Origin: Pseudomonas tensinigenes
GTDB taxonomy: Bacteria > Pseudomonadota > Gammaproteobacteria > Pseudomonadales > Pseudomonadaceae
Assembly: GCF_014268445.2 (NCBI RefSeq)
Contig: NZ_CP077089.1
Location: forward strand, 5,067,501-5,131,500
Direction of reading: 5' to 3'
DNA: 64,000 nt
A program made the position numbers and the translations under genes. Below the pieces are notes generated by a model. The model was given only the letters and a program-made list of their open reading frames with translations. It did no database searches and was not told where the DNA came from. Position 1 is the first letter of the stretch; every line of letters begins with the position of its first letter. This document shows positions 8,786-18,368 of the stretch, in pieces.

Positions 8786-9549
8786 CAGGCCCCCAGCAGG
8801 CGACGAACGCGCTCGAGGTCTTCGACGGTGTCGACGCCGGTTGGCGGTGCGATCAGCGCATCGGCGACATGAATCCGCACGCCATGCCACAGGGCACGCA
8901 GTTGTTCGAGCGATTCAGTGTTTTCCAGCCAGCACGGGCCCCAGCTGACGAAGTCCTGGAGGAAACCGGCGCGGTAGGCATAAATGCCGATGTGACGACG
9001 GTACGGCACACCTTCGGGCAATTGCTCACGGCTCTTGGCAAAGGCATCGCGCGCCCACGGCAAAGTGGCACGGCTGAAGGTCAGCGCCAGACCGTGGAGG
9101 TCGCTAACGACCTTGACCACGTTCGGGTTGAACAGGGTTTCCACGTCCTCAATCGGCTCGGCCAGCGTGGCCATGCGCGCTTCGGTGTGGGCGGCCAGAT
9201 TGGCGGCAACCTGATCGATCACGCTCGGTGGGATCAGTGGCTCGTCGCCCTGCACGTTGACCACGATCGCGTCGGGCTCAAGACCCAATTTCGCCGCGAC
9301 TTCGGCCAGACGATCGGTGCCGGAATTGTGGTCTTCACGGGTCAGCACCACTTCGGCGCCAAAGGCCTGGCAGGCCTCGACGATGCGCGCATCGTCAGTG
9401 GCAACCACCACACGAGTGGCGCTGCTTTTGCTCGCCTGTTCCCAGACGTGCTGGATCATCGGCTTGCCGGCGATATCCAGCAGCGGTTTGCCCGGCAAGC
9501 GGGTCGAGGCGTAACGCGACGGGATGACAACGGTGAAGGCAGTGGTCAT
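8785..9549 (-). CDS. kdsB: 3-deoxy-manno-octulosonate cytidylyltransferase
   Basis: KdsB activates Kdo as CMP-Kdo for attachment to lipid A, in the cytoplasm. The 254-residue protein opens with [17 protein letters not shown], the nucleotide-binding signature of CMP-sugar synthetases, and has VVATDDARI near residue 50 and NVQGDEPLI near 99. Length matches the family. It overlaps the Trm112-like gene upstream (ATGA) and the phosphatase downstream. With lpxK two genes upstream it forms a lipid A/Kdo module. Confidence 0.96.
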   Translation of the reverse strand: MTTAFTVVIPSRYASTRLPGKPLLDIAGKPMIQHVWEQASKSSATRVVVATDDARIVEACQAFGAEVVLTREDHNSGTDRLAEVAAKLGLEPDAIVVNVQGDEPLIPPSVIDQVAANLAAHTEARMATLAEPIEDVETLFNPNVVKVVSDLHGLALTFSRATLPWARDAFAKSREQLPEGVPYRRHIGIYAYRAGFLQDFVSWGPCWLENTESLEQLRALWHGVRIHVADALIAPPTGVDTVEDLERVRRLLGA

Positions 9550-9731
9550 TTATCCAGGCGCTCGTCGGTGGTCAGGGTGCGGGCTTCGCTTTCGAGCATC
9601 ACCGGGATGCCGTCGCGGATCGGGTACGCCAGACCGGCGCCCTTGCTGATCAGTTCGGTCTTGTCGGCGCTGAGCTTGAGCGGGCCTTTGCAGATCGGGC
9701 ACGCGAGGATGTCGAGCAATTTGGTGTCCAT
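9546..9731 (-). CDS. ycaR: Trm112-family small protein (YcaR-like)
   Basis: A 61-residue protein starting [18 protein letters not shown], a Trm112/UPF0434 domain with a CPxC pair (Cys11, Cys14). In many gammaproteobacteria this gene sits between lpxK and kdsB, as here. Eukaryotic Trm112 activates methyltransferases, but the bacterial YcaR role is not established. Its start is 21 bp after the lpxK stop and its stop overlaps kdsB. Confidence 0.92.
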   Translation of the reverse strand: MDTKLLDILACPICKGPLKLSADKTELISKGAGLAYPIRDGIPVMLESEARTLTTDERLDK

Positions 9732-9752
9732 GAACTTTCCCTGATAAATGAG

Positions 9753-10763
9753 TTAAGGCAAAAGCCGATCGGGCAACAGGCGCATCAGCTGTGTGTCGAA
9801 CCAGGCCACGAAGGCCGGCGACGGCACGGCATCGACCGCCAGATACCACCAGTCGGCAGCAGCGAAGGCACGGCACTTCACCGCGTCCTTTTCGGTCATC
9901 ACCAATGGCAATGACGGTGTGAAATTCAAGGCCTGCATGCTGTATTCAGCGTGGTCGGCAAACGCATGGGGGACTGCGCGCCAGTCTAGCGCTTCGAGGG
10001 TATTGAAGAAACGTTGCGGATTGCCGATCCCGGCGACGGCGTGGACGCTCTGACCCGGCGGAAAATGCTCGAGCGATTTGCGCTCGCCACTGCGCAGATT
10101 GACCAGCGCGGTGGGTTGCAGACGAAAAGCGAAACCGTCGTCGCGATCTTCGGTGGCACCGTTGAACAGCACGCCGTCGACGCTTTGCAGGCGTTCGATC
10201 GGCTCGCGCAAAGGCCCGGCGGGCAGGCAACGCTTGTTGCCGAGGCCGCGAGCGGCGTCGATCAACACCAGCTCCAGATCCCGCGCCAGACGATAGTGCT
10301 GCATGCCGTCATCGGAGAGGATCAGATCCAGCGGTTCGCTGGCGAGCAAGGCTTTGACGGCGGCGCTGCGATCGGGGTCGATCATCAGCGGCACGCCGGT
10401 GCGCTGGACGATCAGCAGCGGTTCGTCGCCGGCGATATCGGCGGTTTGATCGGCCTCAACACGCCACGGCAGCTGTGGTGGTTTGGCACCGTAGCCACGG
10501 CTGACCACGCCGACACGCAAACCGCTGCGTCGGCAATGTTCGATCAACCAGAGAATCATCGGCGTCTTGCCGGTGCCTCCCACAGTGATATTGCCAACCA
10601 CGATCAACGGCACCGGCGACTGATAAATCTCGCCTTCGCCATCGAGAAAGCGCTGGCGTTTACCCACCACCACGCGGCGATACAACATTTCCAGCGGCCG
10701 CAGCAGCGTCAGGGCCGGGTGCCCCTGATACCACGCGGCGAGCAAACGATCGGACAGGCTCAT
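9753..10763 (-). CDS. lpxK: Tetraacyldisaccharide 4'-kinase
   Basis: LpxK phosphorylates the 4' position of the tetraacylated disaccharide to give lipid IVA, at the inner membrane. The 336-residue protein has the family's N-terminal helix ([15 protein letters not shown]) and the P-loop [12 protein letters not shown] at residues 57-68. The family-typical [12 protein letters not shown] segment with metal-binding Asp follows in the middle. Its ATG overlaps the exbD stop (TGATG), tying lipid A synthesis to the ExbB/ExbD genes. Confidence 0.96.
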   Translation of the reverse strand: MSLSDRLLAAWYQGHPALTLLRPLEMLYRRVVVGKRQRFLDGEGEIYQSPVPLIVVGNITVGGTGKTPMILWLIEHCRRSGLRVGVVSRGYGAKPPQLPWRVEADQTADIAGDEPLLIVQRTGVPLMIDPDRSAAVKALLASEPLDLILSDDGMQHYRLARDLELVLIDAARGLGNKRCLPAGPLREPIERLQSVDGVLFNGATEDRDDGFAFRLQPTALVNLRSGERKSLEHFPPGQSVHAVAGIGNPQRFFNTLEALDWRAVPHAFADHAEYSMQALNFTPSLPLVMTEKDAVKCRAFAAADWWYLAVDAVPSPAFVAWFDTQLMRLLPDRLLP

Positions 10764-11191
10764 CAGGATTTGGGCGCCGCCTCGACCGTGGTCATGCGCA
10801 GATGGCTGAAACCGAGCTTGCCGGCCGCGTCCATGGCGGTGATCACGGATTGATGCTGCGTCTTGCCGTCAGCACTGATCGACAACGGCATGTTGGTATC
10901 GCCGTTGGACTCTTTCTGCATGGCTTCCATCAATGTCGCCAGATCGTTCTTCGGCAGAATCTTGTTGTTCACCGAAAACACGCCTTCGGCGCTGATGGCC
11001 ACGTCGATCTGCTTGAGCTGCTGGTCTTCGGCCGGGGAGCCGCTGACCGCCTCCGGCAGGTCAACGCGCAACTGGGTTTCGCGAGTGAACGTGGTGGTCA
11101 CGACAAAAAACAGCAGCAAAATGAACACCACGTCGATCAGCGACGCGAGGTTGATGTCGATGGTTTCCCGAGGCTTGCGACGGAATTTCAC
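10763..11191 (-). CDS. exbD: ExbD/TolR-family biopolymer transport protein
   Basis: A 142-residue protein with a short cytoplasmic N-terminus, one membrane segment (about residues 16-36, [17 protein letters not shown], containing the proton-relay Asp of the family) and a periplasmic domain. It works with ExbB/TolQ as a proton-driven energiser of TonB- or Tol-type systems. No tonB or tolA gene is adjacent. The gene overlaps exbB (ATGA) and lpxK. The placement in a lipid A operon is conserved in Pseudomonas. Confidence 0.92.
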   Translation of the reverse strand: MKFRRKPRETIDINLASLIDVVFILLLFFVVTTTFTRETQLRVDLPEAVSGSPAEDQQLKQIDVAISAEGVFSVNNKILPKNDLATLMEAMQKESNGDTNMPLSISADGKTQHQSVITAMDAAGKLGFSHLRMTTVEAAPKS

Positions 11192-11823
11192 ACCCGGCCC
11201 TCGGCCAGATCGACGTCACGGTCGCCCTGCACCACTTCAACCAGTTTGATCGCTTCCTGCTCCATGCCCACCACCAGTTCATCAATGCGGCGTTGCAGGA
11301 ACCGGTGGAAGAACACTGCCGGGATACCGACCATCAGGCCTGCAGCGGTGGTGATCAGCGCTTTGGAAATACCACCGGCCAATACCGAGGCATTGGTGGT
11401 CATGCCGGAACCGGTGAAGGCGCTGAAAATGTCGATCATGCCTAACACGGTGCCCAGCAGACCGAGCAACGGCGACATGGCGGCAATCGTGCCCAGCGCG
11501 TTAACGTAGCGCTCGAGCTCGTGAATAACGCGGGCGGCGGCCTCTTCGATGCACTCTTTCATGATCTCGCGACCATGTTTGGAGTTGGCCAGGCCCGCCG
11601 CGAGGATTTCCCCCAGCGGCGAATTGGCGCGCAATTCCTTGAGTTTTTCTTTATTGAGCTGCTTGTCCTTGATCCAGACCCAGACCTGACCCAACAGATG
11701 CTCGGGGGTGACGCGACTGGCGCGCAGGGTCCACAGGCGCTCGGCGACGATCGCCATGGCCGCGATGGAGCTCAGAATAATCGGCAACATCATCCAGCCG
11801 CCGGATTTGACCAATTCCCACAC
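11188..11823 (-). CDS. exbB: MotA/TolQ/ExbB-family proton channel protein
   Basis: With the GTG at 11823, preceded by GAGGGGA, the protein is 211 residues: WELVKSGGWMMLPIILSSIAAMAIVAERLW forms the first membrane segment. Two further hydrophobic helices lie in the C-terminal half (around GTIAAMSPLLGLLGTVLGM and ISKALITTAAGLMVGIPAV). This is the TolQ/ExbB pattern. An open frame extends 126 codons further upstream but that extension lies over the comEC end and is not ExbB-like. First gene of the operon that ends with murB. Confidence 0.93.
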   Translation of the reverse strand: MWELVKSGGWMMLPIILSSIAAMAIVAERLWTLRASRVTPEHLLGQVWVWIKDKQLNKEKLKELRANSPLGEILAAGLANSKHGREIMKECIEEAAARVIHELERYVNALGTIAAMSPLLGLLGTVLGMIDIFSAFTGSGMTTNASVLAGGISKALITTAAGLMVGIPAVFFHRFLQRRIDELVVGMEQEAIKLVEVVQGDRDVDLAEGRV

Positions 11824-11924
11824 AGTGACAGTCCCCTCGAAAAAGTGCGCCACTTTACCATACCGATCCGCGATTAAGACCCGCCGCCCCGACGACCGTG
11901 ATGTGGCATCCATGCTGGCACCGA

Positions 11925-14159
11925 TCAACGGGCGAGTGCCGGCGGATCGCGCCAGAAACGCCGCTGTTGACGCATCGTCCACGGCGGTTTGAAGCGGCCC
12001 AGTTGCAGATGAATGGCGCCCTGCTCGGCGCTGTCGTAAATGTGCAGGCCCAGTTTGCGGTAACGCGCCAGCACGGTTGGGTGGGGATGGCCAAAGGAGT
12101 TGCCATGGCCTCGCGAGATCAGCACAGACTCCGGCTTCAAGACTTTGAGCAGCGCCATCGACGATGAACTGCGGCTGCCATGATGAGGCGCTTGCAGCCA
12201 TTGCGTCGGCACGGCCAGTGAACCGTCGAGCAGCACGCGTTCGGCATGGCTGTCGATGTCGCCGGTCAGCAGCAGTCGCTCACCATTGGCCTCGATCTGC
12301 AATACGCAGGAACGCTGATTGCTGTCGTGAGCGTCCGCCCACTGCCAGAGTTGAAAACGCACGCCGTCCCATTGCCATTGCTGCCCACTAGCGCAGGCTT
12401 CGGCACCCAACTGCGCAGGCAGTCCCGCCGGGTCACCGCTGATCACTTGATCGACGGTCAAACCACGAGTGATCGCCAAAGCGCCGCCAGCGTGATCGGC
12501 GTCCGCATGGCTGAGCAGCATCAAATCGAGTTTTTCCACATTGAGTTTGCGCAATGCGGGCAGCACCACCCGCTCGCCGAGATCGAAATCGCCAAAACGC
12601 GGCCCGGCGTCATACAGCAGCGCGTAATGACGGGTGCGGATCAGGATGGCCAGGCCTTGACCAACATCGAGTTGCCAGATATCGGCCACCCCTTCATCCA
12701 GGCGCTCGCGTGGCGGCACAACCAATAGCAACAGCAATGGCCAGCCCAGCGCACGCATCGGCACGCCGCGCGGCAACAGCAACAACACGGCACCGAGGCT
12801 GCCGAGCAACCAGACCCAGCCCGGCACGGCGGCGGCTGTCCATGCCGGCCACTGCCCGGCAATCACCGCCAAAGCGCGAAACAGCGCGTCGATCAAACCG
12901 CCGGCCAGCCACAAAAGACCTTCCCCGACATGCGGCACCGGTAACATCAGCGTGCCGAGCAGTGCCGGCGGCAACACCACGAGGCTGACCCAAGGCACCG
13001 CCAACAGATTTGCCAATGGCCCGCTCAGGCTGATCGGCAGATTCAGTGCCAGCAACACCGGGCACAGACCGATGGCTATCAACCATTGCGCCCGCGTCCA
13101 GGTTTGCCACCAACGCCACCCACCCAAGCGGCCACCAAAGGTAAAAATCAACACTGCTACGGCCGTAAAGGACAACCAGAAGCCGGGGCGCAGGCTGGCC
13201 AGGGGATCGAGCAAAAGCACCGCATTGAACGCCAGCAGCAACGGCCACCACGCACCGAGATGGCGAAAGCGCAGGCGCCACAACAGCACCAGCCCGACCA
13301 TCACGCAGGCGCGCTGTACCGGTACGTCGAAACCGGCAAGGAGGCCATAACCGAGCGCAGCCGCTAATGCCAGGCCGCAGGCCCACGGCAGCCAGGGCCA
13401 GCGCAGCGGCCACAGGCCAAAGCGGGCCAAGCCGGCGACCAGCATGTACATCAACGCCGCCAGCAAGCCGATGTGCTGGCCGGAAATCACCAACAAGTGC
13501 ACGGTGCCGGTGTCCTGCAGAATCTGCCAGTCCTCGCGACTGAGCCCCGAGCCATCGCCCAGCACCAGCGCCGCCAATGCCCCGGCCCGCCCCTGTGCGT
13601 CCACCTCGAGCAAACGCTGCCGAATACTGTCGCGCCAGGCCCAGCGTGCCTCGCTCAGGCGTTGGCCGTCCTTGATCGTGCCGGTCGCACCGATGCGTTG
13701 CGCCAGTAGCCACGCCTCGTAATCGAAAGCGTCTGGATTGAGCAAACCACCCGCACGCTTGAGCTTGACCGCCAGACGCCAGCGCTCGCCGCTGTTGACC
13801 GGCGGCCCGCCGTACCAGGCCAGGCGCATCAGCGGTGGCAGTTTTTCGTGACGGGAGAGCGCATCAGCCAATTCGAAACGCACCACGCCGTCGCTATTCT
13901 GCGGCAAGCCGATCACCCGCCCTTCAACCCACCGGGTTTCGCCATCCAGCCCGGCCGGCAAGCGATCATTCAACGCCCACTGCGCACCGACACTGGCCCA
14001 CGTGAAGCCAAACAGCAAAAACGCCAACGGATAGCTGCGAAACGGCAGCAACATCAAAGCCACGACCGGCAATAACAGCATCAACCAGACCGGCGGTAAT
14101 GCCGACATAAAAACCGGGGCCAGCAGACCGACTGCGAGCGCCATCATCCCTGTGCGCAT
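11925..14159 (-). CDS. comEC: DNA internalization-related competence protein ComEC/Rec2
   Basis: ComEC forms the inner-membrane channel that imports single-stranded DNA during natural transformation. The 744-residue protein has an N-terminal hydrophobic/DUF4131 region, a central multi-helix Competence domain with VISGQHIGLLA, and a C-terminal metallo-beta-lactamase domain. The latter has SHADADHAGG at 550-559 (HxDxDH) and APHHGS near 658, the presumed nuclease that degrades the non-transported strand. The ATG at 14159 is preceded by AAGGA at seven bases and is preferred over an upstream ATG at 14192. The gene is complete, but whether the strain is competent cannot be judged from it. Confidence 0.94.
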   Translation of the reverse strand: MRTGMMALAVGLLAPVFMSALPPVWLMLLLPVVALMLLPFRSYPLAFLLFGFTWASVGAQWALNDRLPAGLDGETRWVEGRVIGLPQNSDGVVRFELADALSRHEKLPPLMRLAWYGGPPVNSGERWRLAVKLKRAGGLLNPDAFDYEAWLLAQRIGATGTIKDGQRLSEARWAWRDSIRQRLLEVDAQGRAGALAALVLGDGSGLSREDWQILQDTGTVHLLVISGQHIGLLAALMYMLVAGLARFGLWPLRWPWLPWACGLALAAALGYGLLAGFDVPVQRACVMVGLVLLWRLRFRHLGAWWPLLLAFNAVLLLDPLASLRPGFWLSFTAVAVLIFTFGGRLGGWRWWQTWTRAQWLIAIGLCPVLLALNLPISLSGPLANLLAVPWVSLVVLPPALLGTLMLPVPHVGEGLLWLAGGLIDALFRALAVIAGQWPAWTAAAVPGWVWLLGSLGAVLLLLPRGVPMRALGWPLLLLLVVPPRERLDEGVADIWQLDVGQGLAILIRTRHYALLYDAGPRFGDFDLGERVVLPALRKLNVEKLDLMLLSHADADHAGGALAITRGLTVDQVISGDPAGLPAQLGAEACASGQQWQWDGVRFQLWQWADAHDSNQRSCVLQIEANGERLLLTGDIDSHAERVLLDGSLAVPTQWLQAPHHGSRSSSSMALLKVLKPESVLISRGHGNSFGHPHPTVLARYRKLGLHIYDSAEQGAIHLQLGRFKPPWTMRQQRRFWRDPPALAR

Positions 14160-14295
14160 AAGCCCGTCCTTGAGAGTCCTACGCTTAGGCATAGCGGGTG
14201 TCGGGCACGGGCGTCGTCAACAATTGTCACAAAGTCTGAATGGGCGCTTCGTAGAATCCAGACATACTTGCCGCCTTAACCGACCGAGAAGCCTT

Positions 14296-14814
14296 ATGCC
14301 CCGGCGCTTATTCAAACGTTACATGCCCGACCCGACGAGCATCAGGGAACACAAATCCTTACGCTTTCTCGGCAAGTTGCTGCATGACCCGAACCTCTGG
14401 CACCTCAATCGTCACTCGGTCGCACGGGCGATGGCGGTCGGCCTGTTCGCCGCATTCCTGCCGATTCCGGCGCAGATGCTGGTGGCCGCCGCACTCGCCG
14501 TCATGGTGCGGGGGAACATGCCGATTGCAGTCAGCCTGGTGTGGCTGACCAATCCAATCACCATGCCGGCGGTGTTTTTCTGCACTTATCAGGCCGGGGC
14601 GTTTTTGATGGACGTGCCCGCCCGGCATCTTCCGGATGAGCTGACCTGGGAATGGATCAGCGGCGAATTGTCGACGTTGTGGCAGCCGTTTCTGCTCGGC
14701 TCGGTGGTGGTAGGGCTGGTGCTTGGCGCCCTCGCCTACTGTCTGGTGATGATGTATTGGCGCTGGTGGGTCGCGCGGCAATGGGCGCGGCGCAAGAAAA
14801 GCCGCATGCGCTGA
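14296..14814 (+). CDS. DUF2062 domain-containing membrane protein
   Basis: A 172-residue protein beginning MPRRLFKRYMPDP, with a basic N-terminus, the HSVARAMAVGLFAAFLPIPAQM segment typical of DUF2062, a second hydrophobic stretch around the NPITMPAVFF motif and a C-terminal membrane helix followed by a highly basic tail. The family's biochemical role is unknown to me. It is transcribed divergently from comEC, as in other Pseudomonas. The ATG at 14296 is chosen because the family begins here; the frame is open 48 codons further upstream. Confidence 0.85.
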   Translation: MPRRLFKRYMPDPTSIREHKSLRFLGKLLHDPNLWHLNRHSVARAMAVGLFAAFLPIPAQMLVAAALAVMVRGNMPIAVSLVWLTNPITMPAVFFCTYQAGAFLMDVPARHLPDELTWEWISGELSTLWQPFLLGSVVVGLVLGALAYCLVMMYWRWWVARQWARRKKSRMR

Positions 14815-14817
14815 ATG

Positions 14818-14848
14818 CAAAACGGCCTCCGCAGTGGGAGGCCGTTTT
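14818..14848 (+). terminator. Terminator after the DUF2062 gene
   Basis: AAAACGGCCTCC-gcagt-GGGAGGCCGTTTT is a perfect stem directly after the stop codon, flanked by A and T runs. Confidence 0.85.
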
Positions 14849-14875
14849 GATTTGTGGCGTCTGTATTCGCGAGCA

Positions 14876-14941
14876 GGCTCGCTCCCACATTGGATCTTTG
14901 TTGTACCGAAGATCCCTTGTGGGAGCGAGCCTGCTCGCGAA
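14876..14941. repeat. Inverted REP pair (tail-out orientation)
   Basis: Two 24-bp REP units, TTCGCGAGCAGGCTCGCTCC and its inverse, are separated by 18 bp. The CGCGAA ends point outwards, opposite to most other pairs in this window. It abuts the 3' end of the ABC permease gene. Confidence 0.88.
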
Positions 14942-14961
14942 GAAGTCGATGCGGTTCTGGA

Positions 14962-15741
14962 TCAGGTACGCATCCCGCGCCCACTCACCAGCAACCGCGC
15001 ACAACCGAGATACAACACCACCGTCGCCACCAGCATAAAGGTGATCGCGATGCCGATGCGGATATCCGAAACACCCAGAATGCCGTAACGGAAAGCGTTG
15101 ACCATGTGCAGTACCGGGTTGGCCAGCGACACGGTCTGCCAGAACGGCGGCAGCAGCGTGATCGAGTAGAACACCCCGCCCAGGTACGTCAGCGGCGTCA
15201 GCACAAAAGTCGGGATGATCGAAATATCATCGAAGTTGCGCGCAAACACGGCGTTGATAAAGCCCAGCAGCGAGAAGATCGTCGCCGTCAGTACTACCAC
15301 GAGGATGGTCACGCCGAGGTGATGCACCTGCAAATGGGTGAAGAACAGCGACAGAATCGTCACGATCACGCCGACCATCAGACCCCGCAACACGCCGCCA
15401 ATGGTGAAGCCGATCAGAATCGTGTGCGGCGACACCGGCGAGACCATCAGCTCTTCGATGGAGCGCTGGAACTTGCTGCCGAAGAAACTCGAGACCACGT
15501 TGCCATAGGAGTTGGTGATCACCGACATCATGATCAGCCCCGGCACGATGTACTCCATGTAAGTGAAGCCACCCATGTCGCCTATCTGGCGACCGATCAG
15601 ATTGCCGAAAATCACGAAGTACAGAACCATGGTGATCGCCGGCGGCAGCAGCGTTTGCGGCCAGATCCGCGTGAAGCGTTTGACCTCGCGGTAAACAATG
15701 GTCTGCAGGGCGACGAGGTTGGGACGGAATTCGGAACTCAT
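14962..15741 (-). CDS. ABC-2 type transporter permease
   Basis: A 259-residue membrane protein with six predicted hydrophobic segments and the ABC-2 signature region (PVSPHTILIGFTIGGVLRGLMVG). It resembles the YadH type of permease. It is encoded directly after its ATPase with an ATGA overlap, so the two form an exporter. Substrate unknown; related systems move lipids, polysaccharides or drugs. Confidence 0.9.
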   Translation of the reverse strand: MSSEFRPNLVALQTIVYREVKRFTRIWPQTLLPPAITMVLYFVIFGNLIGRQIGDMGGFTYMEYIVPGLIMMSVITNSYGNVVSSFFGSKFQRSIEELMVSPVSPHTILIGFTIGGVLRGLMVGVIVTILSLFFTHLQVHHLGVTILVVVLTATIFSLLGFINAVFARNFDDISIIPTFVLTPLTYLGGVFYSITLLPPFWQTVSLANPVLHMVNAFRYGILGVSDIRIGIAITFMLVATVVLYLGCARLLVSGRGMRT

Positions 15742-16670
15742 ACCGCCACCTTCGACAGATTTTTCTCGACCAGGGACACGAACAGCTCCTCGAGGCGATT
15801 GGTTTTGTTACGCAGGCTCAATACTTCGATGTTCTGCTGCGCCAACTGGGTGAACAACGCCGTGATGCCCATGGATTTGTCGACCTGGACTTCGAGAGTG
15901 TGCCCGTCGATCAACCGGGCCGGATAGCCGAGCAATTGCGGCGCGGCGTTCAAGTCGTTTTTCAGGTCCAGCAGGAAGGTTTCCACGTGCAACTGGCCCA
16001 GCAATTGTTTCATGCTGGTGTTCTCGACGATGGTGCCGTGGTCGATGATGCCGATGTTGCGGCACAACTGCTCAGCCTCCTCCAGATAGTGCGTGGTGAG
16101 GATGATGGTGATGCCTTTCTGGTTCAGCTCGGTGAGGAACGTCCACATCGAGCGGCGCAGCTCGATGTCGACGCCTGCGGTCGGTTCATCGAGGATCAAA
16201 AGACGCGGTTCATGCACCAGCGCACGGGCAATCATCAGACGCCGCTTCATACCACCGGACAACGAACGCGACGGCACATCGCGTTTGTCCCACAGGCCCA
16301 ATTGCGTCAGGTACTGCTCGGCGCGTTCCTTGGCGATCTTCGCCGGAATGCCGTAGTAACCGGCCTGAGTGACGACGATGTCGAAGGTCTTTTCAAACTG
16401 GTTGAAGTTGAATTCCTGCGGCACCACGCCGATCGAGCGCTTGAGCTGCGCAGGATTCTTGTCCAGGTCATGACCGAAGATATTCACCGTGCCGCTGGTC
16501 TTGTTCACCAGGGTCGAGAGAATGCCGATGGTCGTGGATTTGCCGGCACCGTTGGGGCCGAGCAAGGCGAAAAAGTCACCTTCGGCGACGTCCAGATCGA
16601 TACCACTCAAGGCCTGGAACCCGTTGCCGTAGGTTTTGGTTAGCTGCCGGATGGACAGAGCGGAACTCAT
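15738..16670 (-). CDS. ABC transporter ATP-binding protein (YadG-like)
   Basis: A 310-residue ATPase with Walker A GPNGAGKST at residues 38-46, signature LSGGMKRR at 137-144 and Walker B LLILDEPTAG at 157-166, plus a C-terminal extension of about 90 residues common in ABC-2 exporters. MSSALSIRQLTKTYG is chosen as start; the frame stays open for 35 codons upstream, including an ATG at 16688, but without a better ribosome site. Forms a unit with the permease. Confidence 0.9.
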   Translation of the reverse strand: MSSALSIRQLTKTYGNGFQALSGIDLDVAEGDFFALLGPNGAGKSTTIGILSTLVNKTSGTVNIFGHDLDKNPAQLKRSIGVVPQEFNFNQFEKTFDIVVTQAGYYGIPAKIAKERAEQYLTQLGLWDKRDVPSRSLSGGMKRRLMIARALVHEPRLLILDEPTAGVDIELRRSMWTFLTELNQKGITIILTTHYLEEAEQLCRNIGIIDHGTIVENTSMKQLLGQLHVETFLLDLKNDLNAAPQLLGYPARLIDGHTLEVQVDKSMGITALFTQLAQQNIEVLSLRNKTNRLEELFVSLVEKNLSKVAV

Positions 16671-16793
16671 ATCTGATTTACGCACCATTGAAGGGAAAAA
16701 GGAGACGGCGGCGAAGGATCGAACCGCAGCGCAAGTGCGCAATGGTGCTTGCCGCCGCCGTACAAGTACAGTCAAGTGTGTCGATAGTAGGTA

Positions 16794-17417
16794 TTAAGTC
16801 AACGCGGTCATGACGGCTTTCTGGTAGGCCGGACGCTGCTTCAGGCGCTCGTACCAGGCTTGCAGATGCGCTTGCGGGGCGCGTTCGATGGGCATCTCGA
16901 ACCAGGCATAAATGAAACTGCCCAGTGGAATGTCGCCCATGCCGATTTCTTCACCAGACAGGTAAGGTTGGCTGGCGAGCGCCTGATCGGCCATGTTGAG
17001 CAGCTCGCTGCATTCCTTGATCGCTGCGTTGATGGCCGTCCAGTCCTGCTTGTCCGCCGGCGTGCGCAGGACACCCCAGAACACTGTGCGGAAGGGGCCG
17101 GCAAAACTCGACGTGGTCCAGTCCATCCATTTGTCGGCGATGGCGCGAGCTCGTGGATCGGCCGAATACCAGTTGCTGTCGGGCGCATGCCTGGCCAGCA
17201 GATAGCGAACGATGGCGTTGGATTCCCACAGCATAAAACCGTCGTCCTCGATCACCGGCACCCGGCCGTTCGGGTTCATCGCCCGGTACTCGGGTGTGTC
17301 GACGACGCCGAATGCGCCACCGGCATCAATCGCCTCGTAAGCCAGACCGAGTTCCTCGGCGGCCCACAATGGCTTCCTGACATTCGATGAGTTTTTCCGT
17401 CCCCAGATCTTCAGCAT
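16794..17417 (-). CDS. Glutathione S-transferase family protein
   Basis: A 207-residue protein with an N-terminal thioredoxin-like domain: MLKIWGRKNSSNVRKPLW carries the catalytic Ser-Ser-Asn region, and NPNGRVPVIEDDGFMLWESNAIVRYL is the glutathione-binding segment. The helical C-terminal domain follows. Cytosolic conjugation or reduction of electrophiles is the family role. The substrate is unknown. It stands as a single gene between the ABC pair and the transglutaminase-like gene. Confidence 0.92.
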   Translation of the reverse strand: MLKIWGRKNSSNVRKPLWAAEELGLAYEAIDAGGAFGVVDTPEYRAMNPNGRVPVIEDDGFMLWESNAIVRYLLARHAPDSNWYSADPRARAIADKWMDWTTSSFAGPFRTVFWGVLRTPADKQDWTAINAAIKECSELLNMADQALASQPYLSGEEIGMGDIPLGSFIYAWFEMPIERAPQAHLQAWYERLKQRPAYQKAVMTALT

Positions 17418-17460
17418 GACCGCCTCTTTTCAAATGAGTGGGCAGGCAGCATACGCCGGA

Positions 17461-18120
17461 TCAGGTACGGCTCAAATCACTCTGCATATCGCCGAGCAAT
17501 GCCGGCTGCAGATCAGTGAACAGATGCGGATAGCACTTTTGCAGATGCTCGAAGAAGAACGTTTCCGGCACATCGGCGAATTGACCGTGATCGACCAGAT
17601 ACTCCATCAACTGCGCCCCGTCACGGTTGAACGGATGAAAAACGCTGTCGTTGATGCCATCGAATTCCAACGGAGCGACGTTGAACAACTCACACAGTTG
17701 CTGATTGAACGCCGGTGTTGCCTTGACCCAGCGATCATTGAGGAACAGCTCGGTGTAACCGTGCATGGCGAACATGTCGCTCTTCAGCAGTTCAAGCAGG
17801 CGCGGGGTCGACAGGTGATTGCGCACATCGGCCAGACCGATCCGCGCCGGGATCCCGCAATGCCGCGCGCAGCCCGCCAGCAGCGTGGCTTTCGGTACGC
17901 AATAACTCTCCCCCGTCGCCAACGCATAGCTGCCGCGCAAGGTCTGCGGATCGCGGCTGAAGGTGTACGGGTTGTAACGCACCGCCTCACGCACGGCGTA
18001 ATAAAGACTGATCGCCTGCTCGAGCGGATCGCGGCTAGCACCCCGATGTTGTTCGGCGAACTCCACCACCGCCGGGTGGTCACTATCGATGAAGCGGCCG
18101 GGACTCAGATACTCGTGCAT
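17461..18120 (-). CDS. Transglutaminase-like domain protein
   Basis: A 219-residue cytosolic-looking protein with a transglutaminase core: GESYCVPKATLLAGCARHCGIPAR places the nucleophile at Cys74, and MHGYTELFLNDRW places the histidine at 120. The usual following Asp is replaced around KATPAFN, which I also recall in related bacterial sequences, so activity is uncertain. Bacterial members are often peptidases. AGGAGG eight bases before the ATG at 18120 fixes the start; the frame continues upstream but without support. Confidence 0.85.
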   Translation of the reverse strand: MHEYLSPGRFIDSDHPAVVEFAEQHRGASRDPLEQAISLYYAVREAVRYNPYTFSRDPQTLRGSYALATGESYCVPKATLLAGCARHCGIPARIGLADVRNHLSTPRLLELLKSDMFAMHGYTELFLNDRWVKATPAFNQQLCELFNVAPLEFDGINDSVFHPFNRDGAQLMEYLVDHGQFADVPETFFFEHLQKCYPHLFTDLQPALLGDMQSDLSRT

Positions 18121-18368
18121 GACGACAACCTCCTGGGTGAGCCCCGAGTCTAGCGACAGCTTCAGCACAGAGATAACGACGTTTCGGCCAAACTTGGACG
18201 CAAAGACGCGGGATCGGCGAACGATTTCCCACGCGTGTTGCCCACCGAACCTACGAAAACCATCCGGGGTTTCCCACGATTTCAATCACCTTGGTCTGAC
18301 CACCCGCTTTTACAGATGCCGTCTAAGCTCTGGAGGGTCGATTTGCCTTGGTTCACGGAGGACTGAAT

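Noticed and set aside
11188..12201. ExbB with a 126-residue N-terminal extension
   Set aside because: The extension overlaps the end of comEC and has no homology to ExbB; a GTG with a ribosome site exists at 11823.
15738..16775. ABC ATPase starting at 16775
   Set aside because: The extra 35 residues have no resemblance to ABC ATPases and no good ribosome site; the family begins at MSSALSIRQL.
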